Part shown: positions 7,043 to 16,741 of the stretch, piece by piece | Numbering within the stretch: the first letter of the stretch is position 1 | Layout of the letters: the number at the start of each line of letters is the position of its first letter | Assembly (NCBI GenBank): GCA_015152525.1 | Contig: SUTU01000017.1 | Span: 1 to 50,029, forward strand | DNA: 50,029 nucleotides | Direction: 5' to 3' | DNA from: Cyanobacteria bacterium SIG28 | GTDB lineage: Bacteria; Cyanobacteriota; Vampirovibrionia; Gastranaerophilales; Gastranaerophilaceae | Notes under the pieces: generated by a model | Seen by the model: the letters and a program-made list of their open reading frames with translations, nothing else | The model's database searches: none | What the model was told of the DNA's origin: nothing | Made by a program: the position numbers and the translations under genes

Positions 7043-7666
7043 ATGAAGTATAAATGGTTAAATAGAGCAGAAAATAAAAAAATTATCCTTTTTTTTAACG
7101 GCTGGGGAATGGATGAAAATACTGTTTGCCATTTAAACCCTGAAAGCTATGATATTTTAATGTTTTATGATTATAATAATCTGGAAACAAATTTTGAAAT
7201 CAAGAGTCTGGGTATTTACAATGAAATTAATTTGGTTGCTTGGTCAATGGGAGTTATGGTGGCAGGAATAGACTCTTTGTTCACTAATCAAATTAAATTT
7301 ACTCACAAAACCGCTGTTAACGGGACATTAAAACCGATTGACGATAATTTTGGAATTAATCCCAGAATATATGATTTAACAATAAGAGGTTTTAATGAAT
7401 GCAGTTGTGAAAAATTTATACAAAATATGTTTACTAAACCTCAAAAAATAATAAATAATAGAGATTTAGAAAATCAAAAAAGAGAACTTATTGCTCTTAA
7501 AACATATAAAGCTGATGAGAAATTTGAATACAACAAAGTTTTTATAAGCGAACAGGATAAAATTATGCCAACTAAATCACAAATAAAATATTGGAATATT
7601 GAAGCTAATCTTCCTGACGGTCATTATCCGTTCTTTAATTTTACAAAATGGAGTGAGTTATTATGA
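7043..7666 (+). CDS. bioG: Pimeloyl-ACP methyl ester esterase, BioG type
   Basis: 207 residues, a DUF452/BioG alpha/beta hydrolase. It removes the methyl ester from pimeloyl-ACP methyl ester and so ends the disguised fatty-acid route to the biotin precursor. Family marks are IILFFNGWGMDE near the start, the nucleophile elbow AWSMG (Ser68), SEQDKIMP as the likely acid region and GHYPFF (His194) near the end. It overlaps bioC by an ATGA junction, which strongly supports the pairing because BioC adds the methyl group that BioG removes. No bioFADB genes are in the window. Its promoter lies so close to the ATG that the mRNA is probably almost leaderless. Confidence 0.88.
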   Translation: MKYKWLNRAENKKIILFFNGWGMDENTVCHLNPESYDILMFYDYNNLETNFEIKSLGIYNEINLVAWSMGVMVAGIDSLFTNQIKFTHKTAVNGTLKPIDDNFGINPRIYDLTIRGFNECSCEKFIQNMFTKPQKIINNRDLENQKRELIALKTYKADEKFEYNKVFISEQDKIMPTKSQIKYWNIEANLPDGHYPFFNFTKWSELL

Positions 7667-8409
7667 ATAAAGAATTGATACAAGCTCGTTTTGCAAAAAA
7701 CTTAAGTAGTTACAATGAAAACGCTAAAATTCAAAAATGCATGGCAGAAAGATTAGTAAGTTTTATTACACCAAAAGAAAATTTACGAATTTTAGAAATA
7801 GGTTGTGGTACAGGTTTCTTAACCAAACTTGCTTGTCAAAAGTTAAATTACGAAACTTATATAGCAATAGATATAGTTGAAGAATGTAGAGATTATATTT
7901 CTCAAATTGATAATAAAATTGTTTTTTTAGCTGATGATATTGAAAACTACATAATTAACACAGAAGAAAAATTTGATTTAATCATATCCAACGCTTCCTT
8001 GCAGTGGGTTGATAACTTTGAAAATACAATTAGAAGTTTAAAATCTATGCTAAGTATTGATGGTGAGCTTATTTTTTCTTCTTTTGGAAAAGAAAATTTT
8101 AGAGAATTTTATCAAATCCTTGGCACAACTCTGGATTATTATTCATCCAAAGAAATTAAGGAGCTATTTACTGATTTAAACATAATTACCGAAGAAGAAA
8201 TCCGTATTATGGCATTTTCTACACCAAAAGATGTTTTAAAACACTTACAAATGACCGGTGTTAATGCGATAGAAAGTAAAGCTTGGACAAAAAAAGATTT
8301 AAAAAGTTTTGAAAATGCTTATCAGAACCTGTGCTCAAGACGTCCAACTTTAACCTACAACCCGATTTATATAAAAATTAATTCTAGACAGGTGGGTAAT
8401 ATTTCCTAA
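7663..8409 (+). CDS. bioC: Malonyl-ACP O-methyltransferase
   Basis: 248 residues, a class I SAM-dependent methyltransferase. BioC methylates the free carboxyl of malonyl-ACP so that fatty-acid synthase can elongate it to a pimeloyl chain. Near the N-terminus is the BioC-like pattern RFAKNLSSYNENAKIQ. Motif I is ILEIGCGTGFLT (about residues 44-55), followed by FDLIISNASLQWVDN, the segment typical of BioC. It starts inside the bioG stop (ATGA), so translation is coupled. The gene order bioG-bioC fits initiation of biotin synthesis. A generic methyltransferase would be the alternative, but the neighbour argues against it. Confidence 0.9.
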   Translation: MNKELIQARFAKNLSSYNENAKIQKCMAERLVSFITPKENLRILEIGCGTGFLTKLACQKLNYETYIAIDIVEECRDYISQIDNKIVFLADDIENYIINTEEKFDLIISNASLQWVDNFENTIRSLKSMLSIDGELIFSSFGKENFREFYQILGTTLDYYSSKEIKELFTDLNIITEEEIRIMAFSTPKDVLKHLQMTGVNAIESKAWTKKDLKSFENAYQNLCSRRPTLTYNPIYIKINSRQVGNIS

Positions 8410-8458
8410 AATAAGGCTATTGTAAAATAGTGCTATATTAAAACTGTGGAGAAATTAA

Positions 8459-9952
8459 TTGAAACGTATTGAAGACCTGAATTTTGAAATCGGTGATATT
8501 TGTCCTGCCTGTAAAACCGTTTTAAATACCCTTTTTGAAGAATGTCCTGACGGATTTGTTTTAAGAAATAATAATTTAAAATATGAATTTGTTAACAAAT
8601 CTTTTTGCAAATTTTTTAATATTGACTCTCAAAAAATAATTTTAGGAAATGATAAGATTAAAACTTTATCTTTTGAAAATCAAAAATTAGTCAAACAAGT
8701 TAATAACTTAGTTCTGAAAGAACGAAAAGCAATAAATTATGTAATGAATCACTCTTTAAAAGATAATGACCATTTTTTTAACATAACAACAAGTCCTATC
8801 TTTAATAAGAATAAATTTATGGGAATTGTTTCTATTATTAAAGATATAACCGATGAAGAAAATATAAAAGAAAAGTTTGTAAATAAACATTTTCAATTAA
8901 AATCCATTCTCGAAAATATACCTCTAATAATTTATATGCAAGATAAAGAAGGAAATTATATAACCGGTAGTAAAGGCTCGAAACAGTTTGCTAAAAGTGG
9001 TTTTGATATTTTTTGCAATATTCATCTTAATCTCGAACAATATTACAAAATTGCTGAAGAGGAAAATGAAATTGTTATAAAAAATAATAAATCCGTAATT
9101 AAAGAAAAAGAGATTACAGATTATAACAACAATAATCATTGGTATAAAATCTACAAGGTGCCGGTTAACAACTTGGAAGGTCAGGTTTCAGGTATTTTGA
9201 CAATAGCTAATAATATTGACGAAGAAAAACGACTCCAAATCCAAAGAGAAGCTTTTGTTGCAACTCTGGGACACGATTTAAAAAATCCGACCATTGCACA
9301 AATCAGAGGACTGGAATTATTACTTAAAGGCGATTTTGGACATTTAACAGAAGAACAAAAAGAACTGCTTGAGATGATTATTGATTCTTGTCGATACATG
9401 AACGGAATGTTATCGACACTTCTTGCAACTTACAGAGATTGTAGCGGAATTTTAAAACTATCTTGTGAAAACTTTTTATTATCAGACTTAGTATCCGAAT
9501 GTATTTCTGAAATGCTTTATGTTGCAAAAGATAAAAGTATTACAATCTCACTACAAACTAATAATATTGACAGCAATATTTTCGCTGATAGAGTCCAAAT
9601 AAAAAGAGTTATTATGAATTTAATCTCAAACGGGATTAAATATGCATACAAAGATAGCACATTAAAGCTGTTAACCTATTTAGAAAATGAAAATATTTGT
9701 TTTGAATTTGAAAACCATAGTCCATATATTCCTGAAGATAAACAAAAAAGTATTTTTGCCCAATATGTTTCTTATGCCGGATTACACCAAGAATTTGGAA
9801 TAGGATTAGGGCTTTATGCATCACAAAAAATTATAGAAGGACATAATGGTGAAATCTTTGTTAAAAGTTACAAAGATAACCGAAATATTTTTGGATTTAA
9901 AATCCCGATAAAACCTAATATCAAACCAAATTATAAAGAAATTTGTTTCTAA
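8459..9952 (+). CDS. PAS-domain sensor histidine kinase
   Basis: 497 residues, with no transmembrane segment and therefore cytoplasmic. A short N-terminal stretch carries CPAC (residues 15-18). Two PAS-like domains follow (about 25-135, ending GIVSIIKDITDEE, and 148-258, ending GILTIANNIDEEK). The HisKA domain is FVATLGHDLKNP with the phosphorylated His at 272. The ATPase domain has N-box MNLISNGIKYA and G-box GIGLGLYASQKI. The start is TTG at 8459, with GGAG 7 bases before it and no ATG nearby. No response regulator gene is adjacent, so the partner is unknown. The early cysteine pair could bind metal or sense redox, but that is speculation. Confidence 0.88.
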   Translation: MKRIEDLNFEIGDICPACKTVLNTLFEECPDGFVLRNNNLKYEFVNKSFCKFFNIDSQKIILGNDKIKTLSFENQKLVKQVNNLVLKERKAINYVMNHSLKDNDHFFNITTSPIFNKNKFMGIVSIIKDITDEENIKEKFVNKHFQLKSILENIPLIIYMQDKEGNYITGSKGSKQFAKSGFDIFCNIHLNLEQYYKIAEEENEIVIKNNKSVIKEKEITDYNNNNHWYKIYKVPVNNLEGQVSGILTIANNIDEEKRLQIQREAFVATLGHDLKNPTIAQIRGLELLLKGDFGHLTEEQKELLEMIIDSCRYMNGMLSTLLATYRDCSGILKLSCENFLLSDLVSECISEMLYVAKDKSITISLQTNNIDSNIFADRVQIKRVIMNLISNGIKYAYKDSTLKLLTYLENENICFEFENHSPYIPEDKQKSIFAQYVSYAGLHQEFGIGLGLYASQKIIEGHNGEIFVKSYKDNRNIFGFKIPIKPNIKPNYKEICF

Positions 9953-9977
9953 AAATAAAAAAGGGGCGTTTGCCCCC
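9952..9977 (-). terminator. Terminator of the 10022-12355 gene
   Basis: GGGGC/GCCCC stem (9963-9967 with 9972-9976). Read on the minus strand it is followed by TTTTTT, the complement of 9957-9962. On the plus strand it could also slow transcription from the kinase gene, but there is no T-run that way. Confidence 0.7.
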
Positions 9978-10021
9978 AAAATATCTTACATCAAAAATCT
10001 ATCTTACGTCTAATTTTAAAT

Positions 10022-12355
10022 TTATTCTTCGTCTTCAGGATATTCTTCGCCAGAATGATTAACGGACCAGCATAATCTAATAATTTGAGCTGCTAAAATG
10101 TCCATTTCCTCACCGTCAGATCCTGATAAGTCTTCCTGATCTTTATATTCACTTAATTTTTCGATAGCTTCTTGGATTTCTTCTTGATTTTCAGCTGATA
10201 AGAACGGAATTCTTTCTTCGGCGCTTTGTATTAACGCATTTAGTACTGTTTGAACAGCTTTATTTTTAAATTCAGCTATAGCCTCAGAACCACCCCAAGT
10301 TGCAGGGTTCCAAGATATCTCCCATTCAGTCAAAACGTGAGTAAAGAAACCTTGCATTATTTCATAATCAACTTCTCTCAACGTTGATGCTACTGTTGAT
10401 TTAATCTTATCATTTTTTGGATTTTGTTGGAATGTGTAAAGAAAATCCATTACATTTTTAGAGTCAACGTTTTTAAGTTGAGCTTCTATTTTTCGCCATT
10501 CATCTTTTGATGTATTACCATCTAAATATTCATATACTTTATTTGCAGTTTTTTGAGCTTTTTTTAGATCAGCTTCTGATAAAACCAATTCTTCAGGTGT
10601 TTCCGGAACTTGTTTTGCTTCAGGTTTTTCCTCTGTTTTTCCACCTGACGCTCCCGCCGGTTTTGTAGGTTTTGCTTCAGCTTTTTCTTTTGCTGCTTCA
10701 TACTCAGCTTGAAGTCCGGCAACACTTACTTCTTGATAAGTTACTTTTTCATATCCGGATTTTAACTTGAATTCACCATTTTTGTATTCAAGTCCGACAA
10801 TCTTAACTAATTTACCGTCAACAATTGTATACAAATCCTTTTTATTCATACAATCAGCAAGTCTAAAGATTTCTTGATCTTCATACTTATCTGATAACGG
10901 AATTAAGCATTCTTTATCAAGTCCTTGAATTGTAGCTCCACCGGTAACATCAGCACCGTTAGGAGGAGTTGCACCGTCAGTAGGTACAGTAACTTCTTGA
11001 CTATCTTCATCTTCAGACTGAGTAACTGTTGTTGTAACAACTGTTTTATCTAGTCCTTCTGCCTTTAAATCGGCATTTGTATCTTTGATAATTGCAGTTT
11101 TAGTTGCAACATCAACGTCATCTTCAGAAATATCATTCAAGAAACCAAATTGAGTGTTAAAATCTTCATTAATTCTTTCAGCTTCCAGTTTTCTGCAAAG
11201 AACATAAAGTTTTTCAAATTCATCTGCTAATTTATTTAATGCAGACATATTTTTCTTGCTCCTAGCTACATTTTTATCATCAGTATTTTCTTTAATAGCT
11301 TTTTCATAAGCTTTGTTTAAAGATGTAATTTGTGCATCTATAGCGCTTATTACGGAATCATCATCAAGATTTGATTTAATATCTTCCGCTTTAGTTGTTA
11401 ATGCTGTAACTAGCGGATTTAAGTAAGCTTTTGCAGCGTATGAACACTCTGCACCCTTAGCAGGGATTTTTTCGTTAACAAGACGAATTATGCTTCTTTC
11501 TTTTGAACCATTATATTTATCGTTCCAATAGCTAATCAAACGCAAGATATTACCTGATGTACTTGAATTTGCTATTATTCCATTGTATACACCATTAAAA
11601 TATTGATCATCATTAGTTGCCATATTTGTAAAGCTTGTATACAATTCATTTACTGTATTACAGATTTTTGCTTCATTATCTTTTGCTTCTTTAGTATTTT
11701 TAGATGCATACTCGCCACTACCGAAATTATAACCAGCATTTTCTAATTCAGCTCTATAAGCATAATCTGCTGCTGTTATAGCTGAAATAGCTTTTTTAAC
11801 TTTTGATTTATCAAGTCTTTCGTAAACTTCTTGTAATGCTTCTAAGCGTTTTTCAGTTTTACCTGTTACTTCCAAAGCTGCTTGTATTTCATCTTTAACT
11901 TTGCTTTTTGGATTAGTTGCCAAATATGTTTCAACTAAAACTTTTAAAGCTTTATATTCACGCTCAATGCGTTTTTGCTTAACTTTATCTTCCGGTGTTA
12001 CAGTTTCTTCACCTTCACTGTCGCCTTCTTCTTGGCGAGTTCTACGTGTTGGCACATCATAACCCATTGATTTCCAAATATTATCAAACATTTCATCATA
12101 ACTGGAACCTAGCATTCCAAATCTCATAGCAGTATTATAAGGATTTGGCGCTGCCATAGAGCCATATGGTGAACTGGAGAATAAAAATCCGGTTCTTGCT
12201 CTATAATCTTCCAGCTGAGAACTCCAGAGCATTCTACCTAGCCCTCTTGGTGAAGTATCACAAATATAGTTAGCAATCGGTAATGACACTGCCGGCATTC
12301 TAAAACAACAGCTATCACGATTAGTGCTATACATTCCCCTATGCCAAAATCCCAT
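10022..12355 (-). CDS. Large acidic protein of unknown function
   Basis: 777 residues, unrecognised. The N-terminus is unusual for this genome, rich in Cys, Arg, Met and aromatic residues (RDSCCFRMPAVSLPIANYIC) with no clear signal peptide. Residues about 80-400 are helical and Lys/Glu/Ala-rich, with regularly spaced KAISAITAADYA-like stretches. A Thr/Pro/Gly linker (TVTQSEDEDSQEVTVPTDGA, then PPNGADVTGG) leads to a small domain, CLIPLSDKYEDQEIFRLADC. A second KPAGASGGKTEEKPEAK linker precedes a C-terminal helical domain containing two tryptophans (WEISWNPATWGG). This suggests a multi-domain structural or scaffold protein. It is a single-gene unit with its own terminator. Its base use looks like that of its neighbours. 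Confidence 0.75.
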   Translation of the reverse strand: MGFWHRGMYSTNRDSCCFRMPAVSLPIANYICDTSPRGLGRMLWSSQLEDYRARTGFLFSSSPYGSMAAPNPYNTAMRFGMLGSSYDEMFDNIWKSMGYDVPTRRTRQEEGDSEGEETVTPEDKVKQKRIEREYKALKVLVETYLATNPKSKVKDEIQAALEVTGKTEKRLEALQEVYERLDKSKVKKAISAITAADYAYRAELENAGYNFGSGEYASKNTKEAKDNEAKICNTVNELYTSFTNMATNDDQYFNGVYNGIIANSSTSGNILRLISYWNDKYNGSKERSIIRLVNEKIPAKGAECSYAAKAYLNPLVTALTTKAEDIKSNLDDDSVISAIDAQITSLNKAYEKAIKENTDDKNVARSKKNMSALNKLADEFEKLYVLCRKLEAERINEDFNTQFGFLNDISEDDVDVATKTAIIKDTNADLKAEGLDKTVVTTTVTQSEDEDSQEVTVPTDGATPPNGADVTGGATIQGLDKECLIPLSDKYEDQEIFRLADCMNKKDLYTIVDGKLVKIVGLEYKNGEFKLKSGYEKVTYQEVSVAGLQAEYEAAKEKAEAKPTKPAGASGGKTEEKPEAKQVPETPEELVLSEADLKKAQKTANKVYEYLDGNTSKDEWRKIEAQLKNVDSKNVMDFLYTFQQNPKNDKIKSTVASTLREVDYEIMQGFFTHVLTEWEISWNPATWGGSEAIAEFKNKAVQTVLNALIQSAEERIPFLSAENQEEIQEAIEKLSEYKDQEDLSGSDGEEMDILAAQIIRLCWSVNHSGEEYPEDEE

Positions 12356-12496
12356 GTTTTTAATCCTCTGTTAATCCTCTGTATATATATAAAGTATTTC
12401 TTTAATCTAAAATTGCTTTTTTTTTATTAAAATATTAACTTTTGTAAAGACAATTAAATACAACTTGCTTTAAATTAACTTGGCAAACAGATAAAA

Positions 12497-13072
12497 TTAC
12501 TGATTAAAGCTTTGCTCTACCATTGCACAAATTATATGAGCAATCATTATATGAGATTCTTGAATAATTGGAGTAATTTTTGATGGAACTTTAATAACAT
12601 AATCAGCCAAACTATCTAATGGTGATTCTTTCAAGCCGGTTAAAGCAATTGAGATAAGTCCGCATTTTTTTGCATACTCTGCTGCTTTAATAATATTTTT
12701 TGAAGCACCGGAAGTTGATATTGCTATAAAAACATCACCTTTTCTTCCATGCGCTTGTAATTGACGAGCGAAAACCATTTTATGATCATAGTCGTTTCCG
12801 ATGGAAGTCAAAATAGATGTATTTGTCGTTAAAGCTATAGCGCTTAAAGCTTGGCGTTCATAGAAAAATTTTGATACAAATTCTGCTGCTATATGTTGTG
12901 CATCAGCTGCAGAACCACCATTACCTGCTACCAAAACTTTTTTATCGTTTTTATAGGCATTGATAATTACATCAGCAGATTTTTCGATTGTTTCCAACAA
13001 TTTCTCATCACTTAGTATAAGTGATTTTGTATCAATTGAACTTTTTATATAGTTTTTTATATAATCTCTCAT
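12497..13072 (-). CDS. gmhA: Phosphoheptose isomerase
   Basis: 191 residues, a SIS-domain isomerase that converts sedoheptulose 7-phosphate to D-glycero-D-manno-heptose 7-phosphate, the first step to lipopolysaccharide inner-core heptose. The family marks are complete: LVAGNGGSAADAQHIAAEF, FYERQALSAIALTTNTSILT, FIAISTSGASKNIIKA and the C-terminal metal/active-site segment QESHIMIAHIICAMVEQ. It is a single gene, divergent from hom. No gmhB, hldE or waa genes are adjacent, although heptosyltransferase-like sequence occurs at 33256-34836. Its promoter -10 ends 8 bases before the ATG and there is no Shine-Dalgarno sequence, so it may be leaderless. Confidence 0.93.
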   Translation of the reverse strand: MRDYIKNYIKSSIDTKSLILSDEKLLETIEKSADVIINAYKNDKKVLVAGNGGSAADAQHIAAEFVSKFFYERQALSAIALTTNTSILTSIGNDYDHKMVFARQLQAHGRKGDVFIAISTSGASKNIIKAAEYAKKCGLISIALTGLKESPLDSLADYVIKVPSKITPIIQESHIMIAHIICAMVEQSFNQ

Positions 13073-13080
13073 TTGAAATT

Positions 13081-13110
13081 ATTATAACAGTTATTTGTTT
13101 TATATTGCAA
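13081..13110 (-). promoter_or_regulatory. gmhA promoter
   Basis: On the minus strand, TTGCAA (13110-13105), 18 bases, TATAAT (13086-13081). The start codon follows 8 bases later, so the transcript would start within about two bases of ATG. Confidence 0.6.
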
Positions 13111-13135
13111 GTTAATATTAAAAACAAACACTATC

Positions 13136-13165
13136 TTGCAATAAAGTCTTTAATAATAGTATAAT
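13136..13165 (+). promoter_or_regulatory. hom promoter
   Basis: TTGCAA (13136-13141), 18 bases, TATAAT (13160-13165). It is arranged divergently to the gmhA promoter with the same two hexamers and spacing. Confidence 0.6.
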
Positions 13166-13188
13166 AACTCTATAAGAGGAGATTTTTG

Positions 13189-14442
13189 ATGGAAAAACTT
13201 AGAATAGGACTTATCGGACTTGGAACAGTCGGAACCGGGGTTTATAAAAGTTTAAAAGATTTTGATAATATAGAAATTGTTAAAATTGCGGTTAAAAATA
13301 TTAATAAACCTCGTAGTATCGAAATATCACAAAACATTCTGACCGATAATCCTTATGAAATTGTCAACGACAGTTCTATCGATGTTGTAGTAGAATTAAT
13401 TGGCGGCGTAGAACCTGCTTGGAGTTACATCAAAACTGCTATAGAAAACGGAAAACACATAGTTACGGCTAATAAAGAATTATTGGCAAAAAAAGGCGAA
13501 GAACTCTTTAATTTATCGGAAAAACACAATAGAGTTGTTTTATATGAAGCTGCTATAGCCGGCGGTATCCCTATAATTATGCCGATAAAAACTATTCTTG
13601 CCGGAAATAAGATTAGTAAAATTCAAGCGATTTTAAATGGCACAACAAACTATATTTTAACCAAAATGGATACTGATGGTGCAAGCTATGAAGATGTTTT
13701 AAAAGAAGCTCAAGCATTAGGCTATGCCGAAACAGATCCTACCGGTGATGTTGAAGGTTTTGATGCCGCATACAAAATAACAACTCTTGGCACAATCGCT
13801 TTTAATTCTCGAATAAAATTTGAAAATGTTTATAGGGAAGGTATAACTAAAATTCGTAAAGAAGACATGAAAAATGCCAACGAATTGGGATATAAAATTA
13901 AACTTATAGCAACAGCAACAATAGACGAAAACAACAATTCAGATGTTAGAGTTCATCCAATGCTTGTTTCCAAGAAAAACATGTTAGCGCATATAGATTA
14001 TGTTACCAATGCTGTTGCTATGAGCGGGCATCCGATTGGTGATATTGTTTTATCAGGTCCTGGGGCAGGTGAATTTCCGACTGCCAGTTCTGTAATTGGT
14101 GATATATTAGCAATAGCTCGTGAGTGGAAAACTACAGATTATTTACTTCCAATGATGAGATGTCATCACCACAAAATATCTAATCCTATTAACATAAATG
14201 ATACTTATAACAAATATTATTTATCGATTACGGCTCCAAATGCCATTGGCGTTATTGCAAAAATCGGAACAACATGCGCTAATAAAAACGTTAGCTTAGC
14301 AAATATTATGCAAAAATGTGCTACCGATAAAAATGTTGCAGAAATAACTGTTATCACTGAAAAATGTTTAGAAAAAGATATTAAAGAAGTTATTGCAGAG
14401 CTTGATAATTGTCAAATTAACAGTTTGCTCAGGGTAATGTAA
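13189..14442 (+). CDS. hom: Homoserine dehydrogenase
   Basis: 417 residues. It reduces aspartate semialdehyde to homoserine, the branch point to threonine and methionine. The N-terminal NAD(P) fold starts IGLIGLGTVGTGVY. The catalytic domain contains NGTTNYILTKM and GYAETDPTGDVEGFDAAYK. The C-terminal about 75 residues form an ACT domain (YYLSITAPNAIGVIAKIGTT), indicating feedback control, usually by threonine. I chose ATG at 13189, with AAGAGGA 8 bases upstream, rather than the in-frame TTG directly before it. thrC follows after 25 bases, so the two are probably one operon. Confidence 0.95.
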   Translation: MEKLRIGLIGLGTVGTGVYKSLKDFDNIEIVKIAVKNINKPRSIEISQNILTDNPYEIVNDSSIDVVVELIGGVEPAWSYIKTAIENGKHIVTANKELLAKKGEELFNLSEKHNRVVLYEAAIAGGIPIIMPIKTILAGNKISKIQAILNGTTNYILTKMDTDGASYEDVLKEAQALGYAETDPTGDVEGFDAAYKITTLGTIAFNSRIKFENVYREGITKIRKEDMKNANELGYKIKLIATATIDENNNSDVRVHPMLVSKKNMLAHIDYVTNAVAMSGHPIGDIVLSGPGAGEFPTASSVIGDILAIAREWKTTDYLLPMMRCHHHKISNPININDTYNKYYLSITAPNAIGVIAKIGTTCANKNVSLANIMQKCATDKNVAEITVITEKCLEKDIKEVIAELDNCQINSLLRVM

Positions 14443-14467
14443 AAATTTAAGCAGGAGAATTTAATAT

Positions 14468-15526
14468 ATGTACTATCAAGGATTAATTAACAAATATAAA
14501 AAATACTTACCGGTTACCGATTCAACACCTATCGTAACTTTGAACGAAGGAAATACACCTTTAATCAAAGCTGATAATCTTGCAAAAAAATTAGGTTTAG
14601 AATGTAATATTTACTTAAAGTTTGAAGGCTGCAACCCAACCGGTAGTTTTAAAGACAGAGGTATGACTATGGCTGTTACAAAAGCCAAAGAAGAAGGTTC
14701 TAATGCTATAATATGTGCTTCTACCGGTAATACTTCCGCATCTGCTGCTGCTTATGGTGCTAAAGCCGGTTTGAAAACTTATGTATTAATCCCTGATGGT
14801 TATATTGCTTTAGGTAAACTATCTCAAGCAATGATGTATGGTGCAGAAATTATAGCTATACAAGGAAACTTTGACCAAGCATTAGAATGCGTTAGAGCAA
14901 TTTCTGAAACACATCCGATAACTCTGGTAAACTCTGTTAATCCATACAGAATAGAAGGTCAAAAAACAGGTGCTTTCGAAATATGCGATGCTTTAGGTCA
15001 TGCACCTGACTATCATTTTATACCTGTGGGAAATGCCGGAAACATTACGGCTTATTGGAAAGGCTATAAAGAATACCACCAAGCCGGTATTATACAAAAA
15101 TTACCACAAATGATGGGATTTGAAGCGGAAGGTGCTGCTGCAATAGTACGAGGCGAAAGAATTATGAATCCTGAAACTTTAGCTACTGCAATCAGAATTG
15201 GTAATCCTGCCAGCTGGAAACAAGCAGAAGCTGCAAGAGATGAAAGCGGTGGAAAAATCGGTTGTGTTTGCGATGAAAAGATTGTAGAAGCATATAAAAT
15301 GTTAGCATCAACTGAAGGGGTTCTTTGTGAACCAGCCAGTGCTGCTTCCGTTGCAGGGTTAATCCAAGCGCATAAAGATGGACTTGTAAAACAAGGAACT
15401 GATATCGTTTGTATTTTAACCGGTAACGGATTAAAAGATCCTGACAACGCTATAAAATATTCAAACTCTGATGTTAAAAAGACATCTTCTGAATTAAACG
15501 ATGTTTTAAAAGTTATGGGTTTTTAG
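14468..15526 (+). CDS. thrC: Threonine synthase
   Basis: 352 residues, the short PLP-dependent threonine synthase type. It converts O-phosphohomoserine to threonine. The PLP lysine lies in [12 protein letters not shown] (Lys62). The phosphate-binding [12 protein letters not shown] and the C-terminal [11 protein letters not shown] are present. It follows hom, completing homoserine to threonine apart from the kinase (thrB), which is absent from the window. GCAGGAG precedes the ATG. Confidence 0.95.
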   Translation: MYYQGLINKYKKYLPVTDSTPIVTLNEGNTPLIKADNLAKKLGLECNIYLKFEGCNPTGSFKDRGMTMAVTKAKEEGSNAIICASTGNTSASAAAYGAKAGLKTYVLIPDGYIALGKLSQAMMYGAEIIAIQGNFDQALECVRAISETHPITLVNSVNPYRIEGQKTGAFEICDALGHAPDYHFIPVGNAGNITAYWKGYKEYHQAGIIQKLPQMMGFEAEGAAAIVRGERIMNPETLATAIRIGNPASWKQAEAARDESGGKIGCVCDEKIVEAYKMLASTEGVLCEPASAASVAGLIQAHKDGLVKQGTDIVCILTGNGLKDPDNAIKYSNSDVKKTSSELNDVLKVMGF

Positions 15527-15582
15527 AGGTAAATATCATTTATTGTATAAATAAGTTTATCAGGGTATAAGGGTTTTAACAA

Positions 15583-16728
15583 ATGCAAAGAAAAGACTTT
15601 ATAGATGTTAAAAGAATAGTAATAAAACTTGGTACAAACGTTCTAAGAAATGATGACGGCGAAGTTGCGGTTTCGAGAATTTATTCTTTTATAGAAGATA
15701 TTTCAAACCTTGTTAAACAAGGTAAAGAAGTTATCATAGTAACAAGCGGTGCAGTAGGCTTAGGCAAAAAAAAGCTTGAACTGGTTTCGACAGAAGGCGA
15801 CGGAATTAAACAAGCTTGCGCTGCTGTAGGACAAAGTCGATTAATGTCTTATTATGAAAACGGATTTGCAAATTATGACATCACTGTTGCCCAAATTCTT
15901 TTAACCGAAGATGATTTTTCTCTAAGACATCGTTATTTGAGTTTGAGAACAACATTAAACAAACTTTTGGAATTAAATGTTGTACCTATAATTAACCAAA
16001 ATGATACGGTTTCTACAATTGAACTTAATGATATCTTATCCGGCATGCAAGTTTGTTTTTCTGACAATGATAAGTTATCAGCACTTGTTGCAAGTGAATT
16101 AGATGCTGATTTATTAATTCTTTTATCAGATATAAACGGTTTATACACATCTAACCCTAAAGAAAATCCTGATGCAGAATTTATTAGAGAAGTTGAGTGT
16201 GTAAATAATGAAATTCTCGACTTAGGAACCGGCGCTTCTGATGGCGGACGAGGCGGAATGAAAACTAAACTTGAAGCCGCTAAACTCGTTACACGTTTCG
16301 GTGGCAAAGTTCTTATCGCTAATGGTAAAATTCCATATGTTATAAATAAAATCTTTAGCGCAGAAGAATTAGGAACTATGTTTATCCCTACTAATGAAAA
16401 TCTTTCAGGTAAAAAACGTTGGATAGGTTACGCTACAAATGTTATCGGCAAATTAGTTGTCAACGAAGGTGCTAAAAAAGCTATTTTAGAAAATTGTACA
16501 AGCCTTCTGCCTATTGGTATTATAGAAGTGCAAAACGAATTTAAGCAGGGCGAAGTTGTATCTATTTGCGATGAAAATGGTGAAGAATTTGCCAGAGGAA
16601 TGGCAAATTACAATTCTGAAGAATGTCGACAAATTGCAGGAAACCATTCTGATGATATTTTAAAAATCTTAGGTTATAAAAACTATGATACTATAATCTC
16701 AAGGGATAATATTACAGATTTAATTTAG
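15583..16728 (+). CDS. proB: Glutamate 5-kinase
   Basis: 381 residues, the two-domain form. It phosphorylates glutamate in the first step of proline synthesis. The amino-acid kinase domain (about 1-260) has VIKLGTNVLRNDDG, IIVTSGAVGLGKKKL, FSDNDKLSALVASELDADLL and GRGGMKTKLEAAK. The PUA domain follows (KKRWIGYATNVIGKLVV to EFARGMANYNSEE). proA is not adjacent. The gene follows thrC after 56 bases on the same strand and may be read from the hom promoter. Confidence 0.95.
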   Translation: MQRKDFIDVKRIVIKLGTNVLRNDDGEVAVSRIYSFIEDISNLVKQGKEVIIVTSGAVGLGKKKLELVSTEGDGIKQACAAVGQSRLMSYYENGFANYDITVAQILLTEDDFSLRHRYLSLRTTLNKLLELNVVPIINQNDTVSTIELNDILSGMQVCFSDNDKLSALVASELDADLLILLSDINGLYTSNPKENPDAEFIREVECVNNEILDLGTGASDGGRGGMKTKLEAAKLVTRFGGKVLIANGKIPYVINKIFSAEELGTMFIPTNENLSGKKRWIGYATNVIGKLVVNEGAKKAILENCTSLLPIGIIEVQNEFKQGEVVSICDENGEEFARGMANYNSEECRQIAGNHSDDILKILGYKNYDTIISRDNITDLI

Positions 16729-16741
16729 CTTTTAGAAAACT

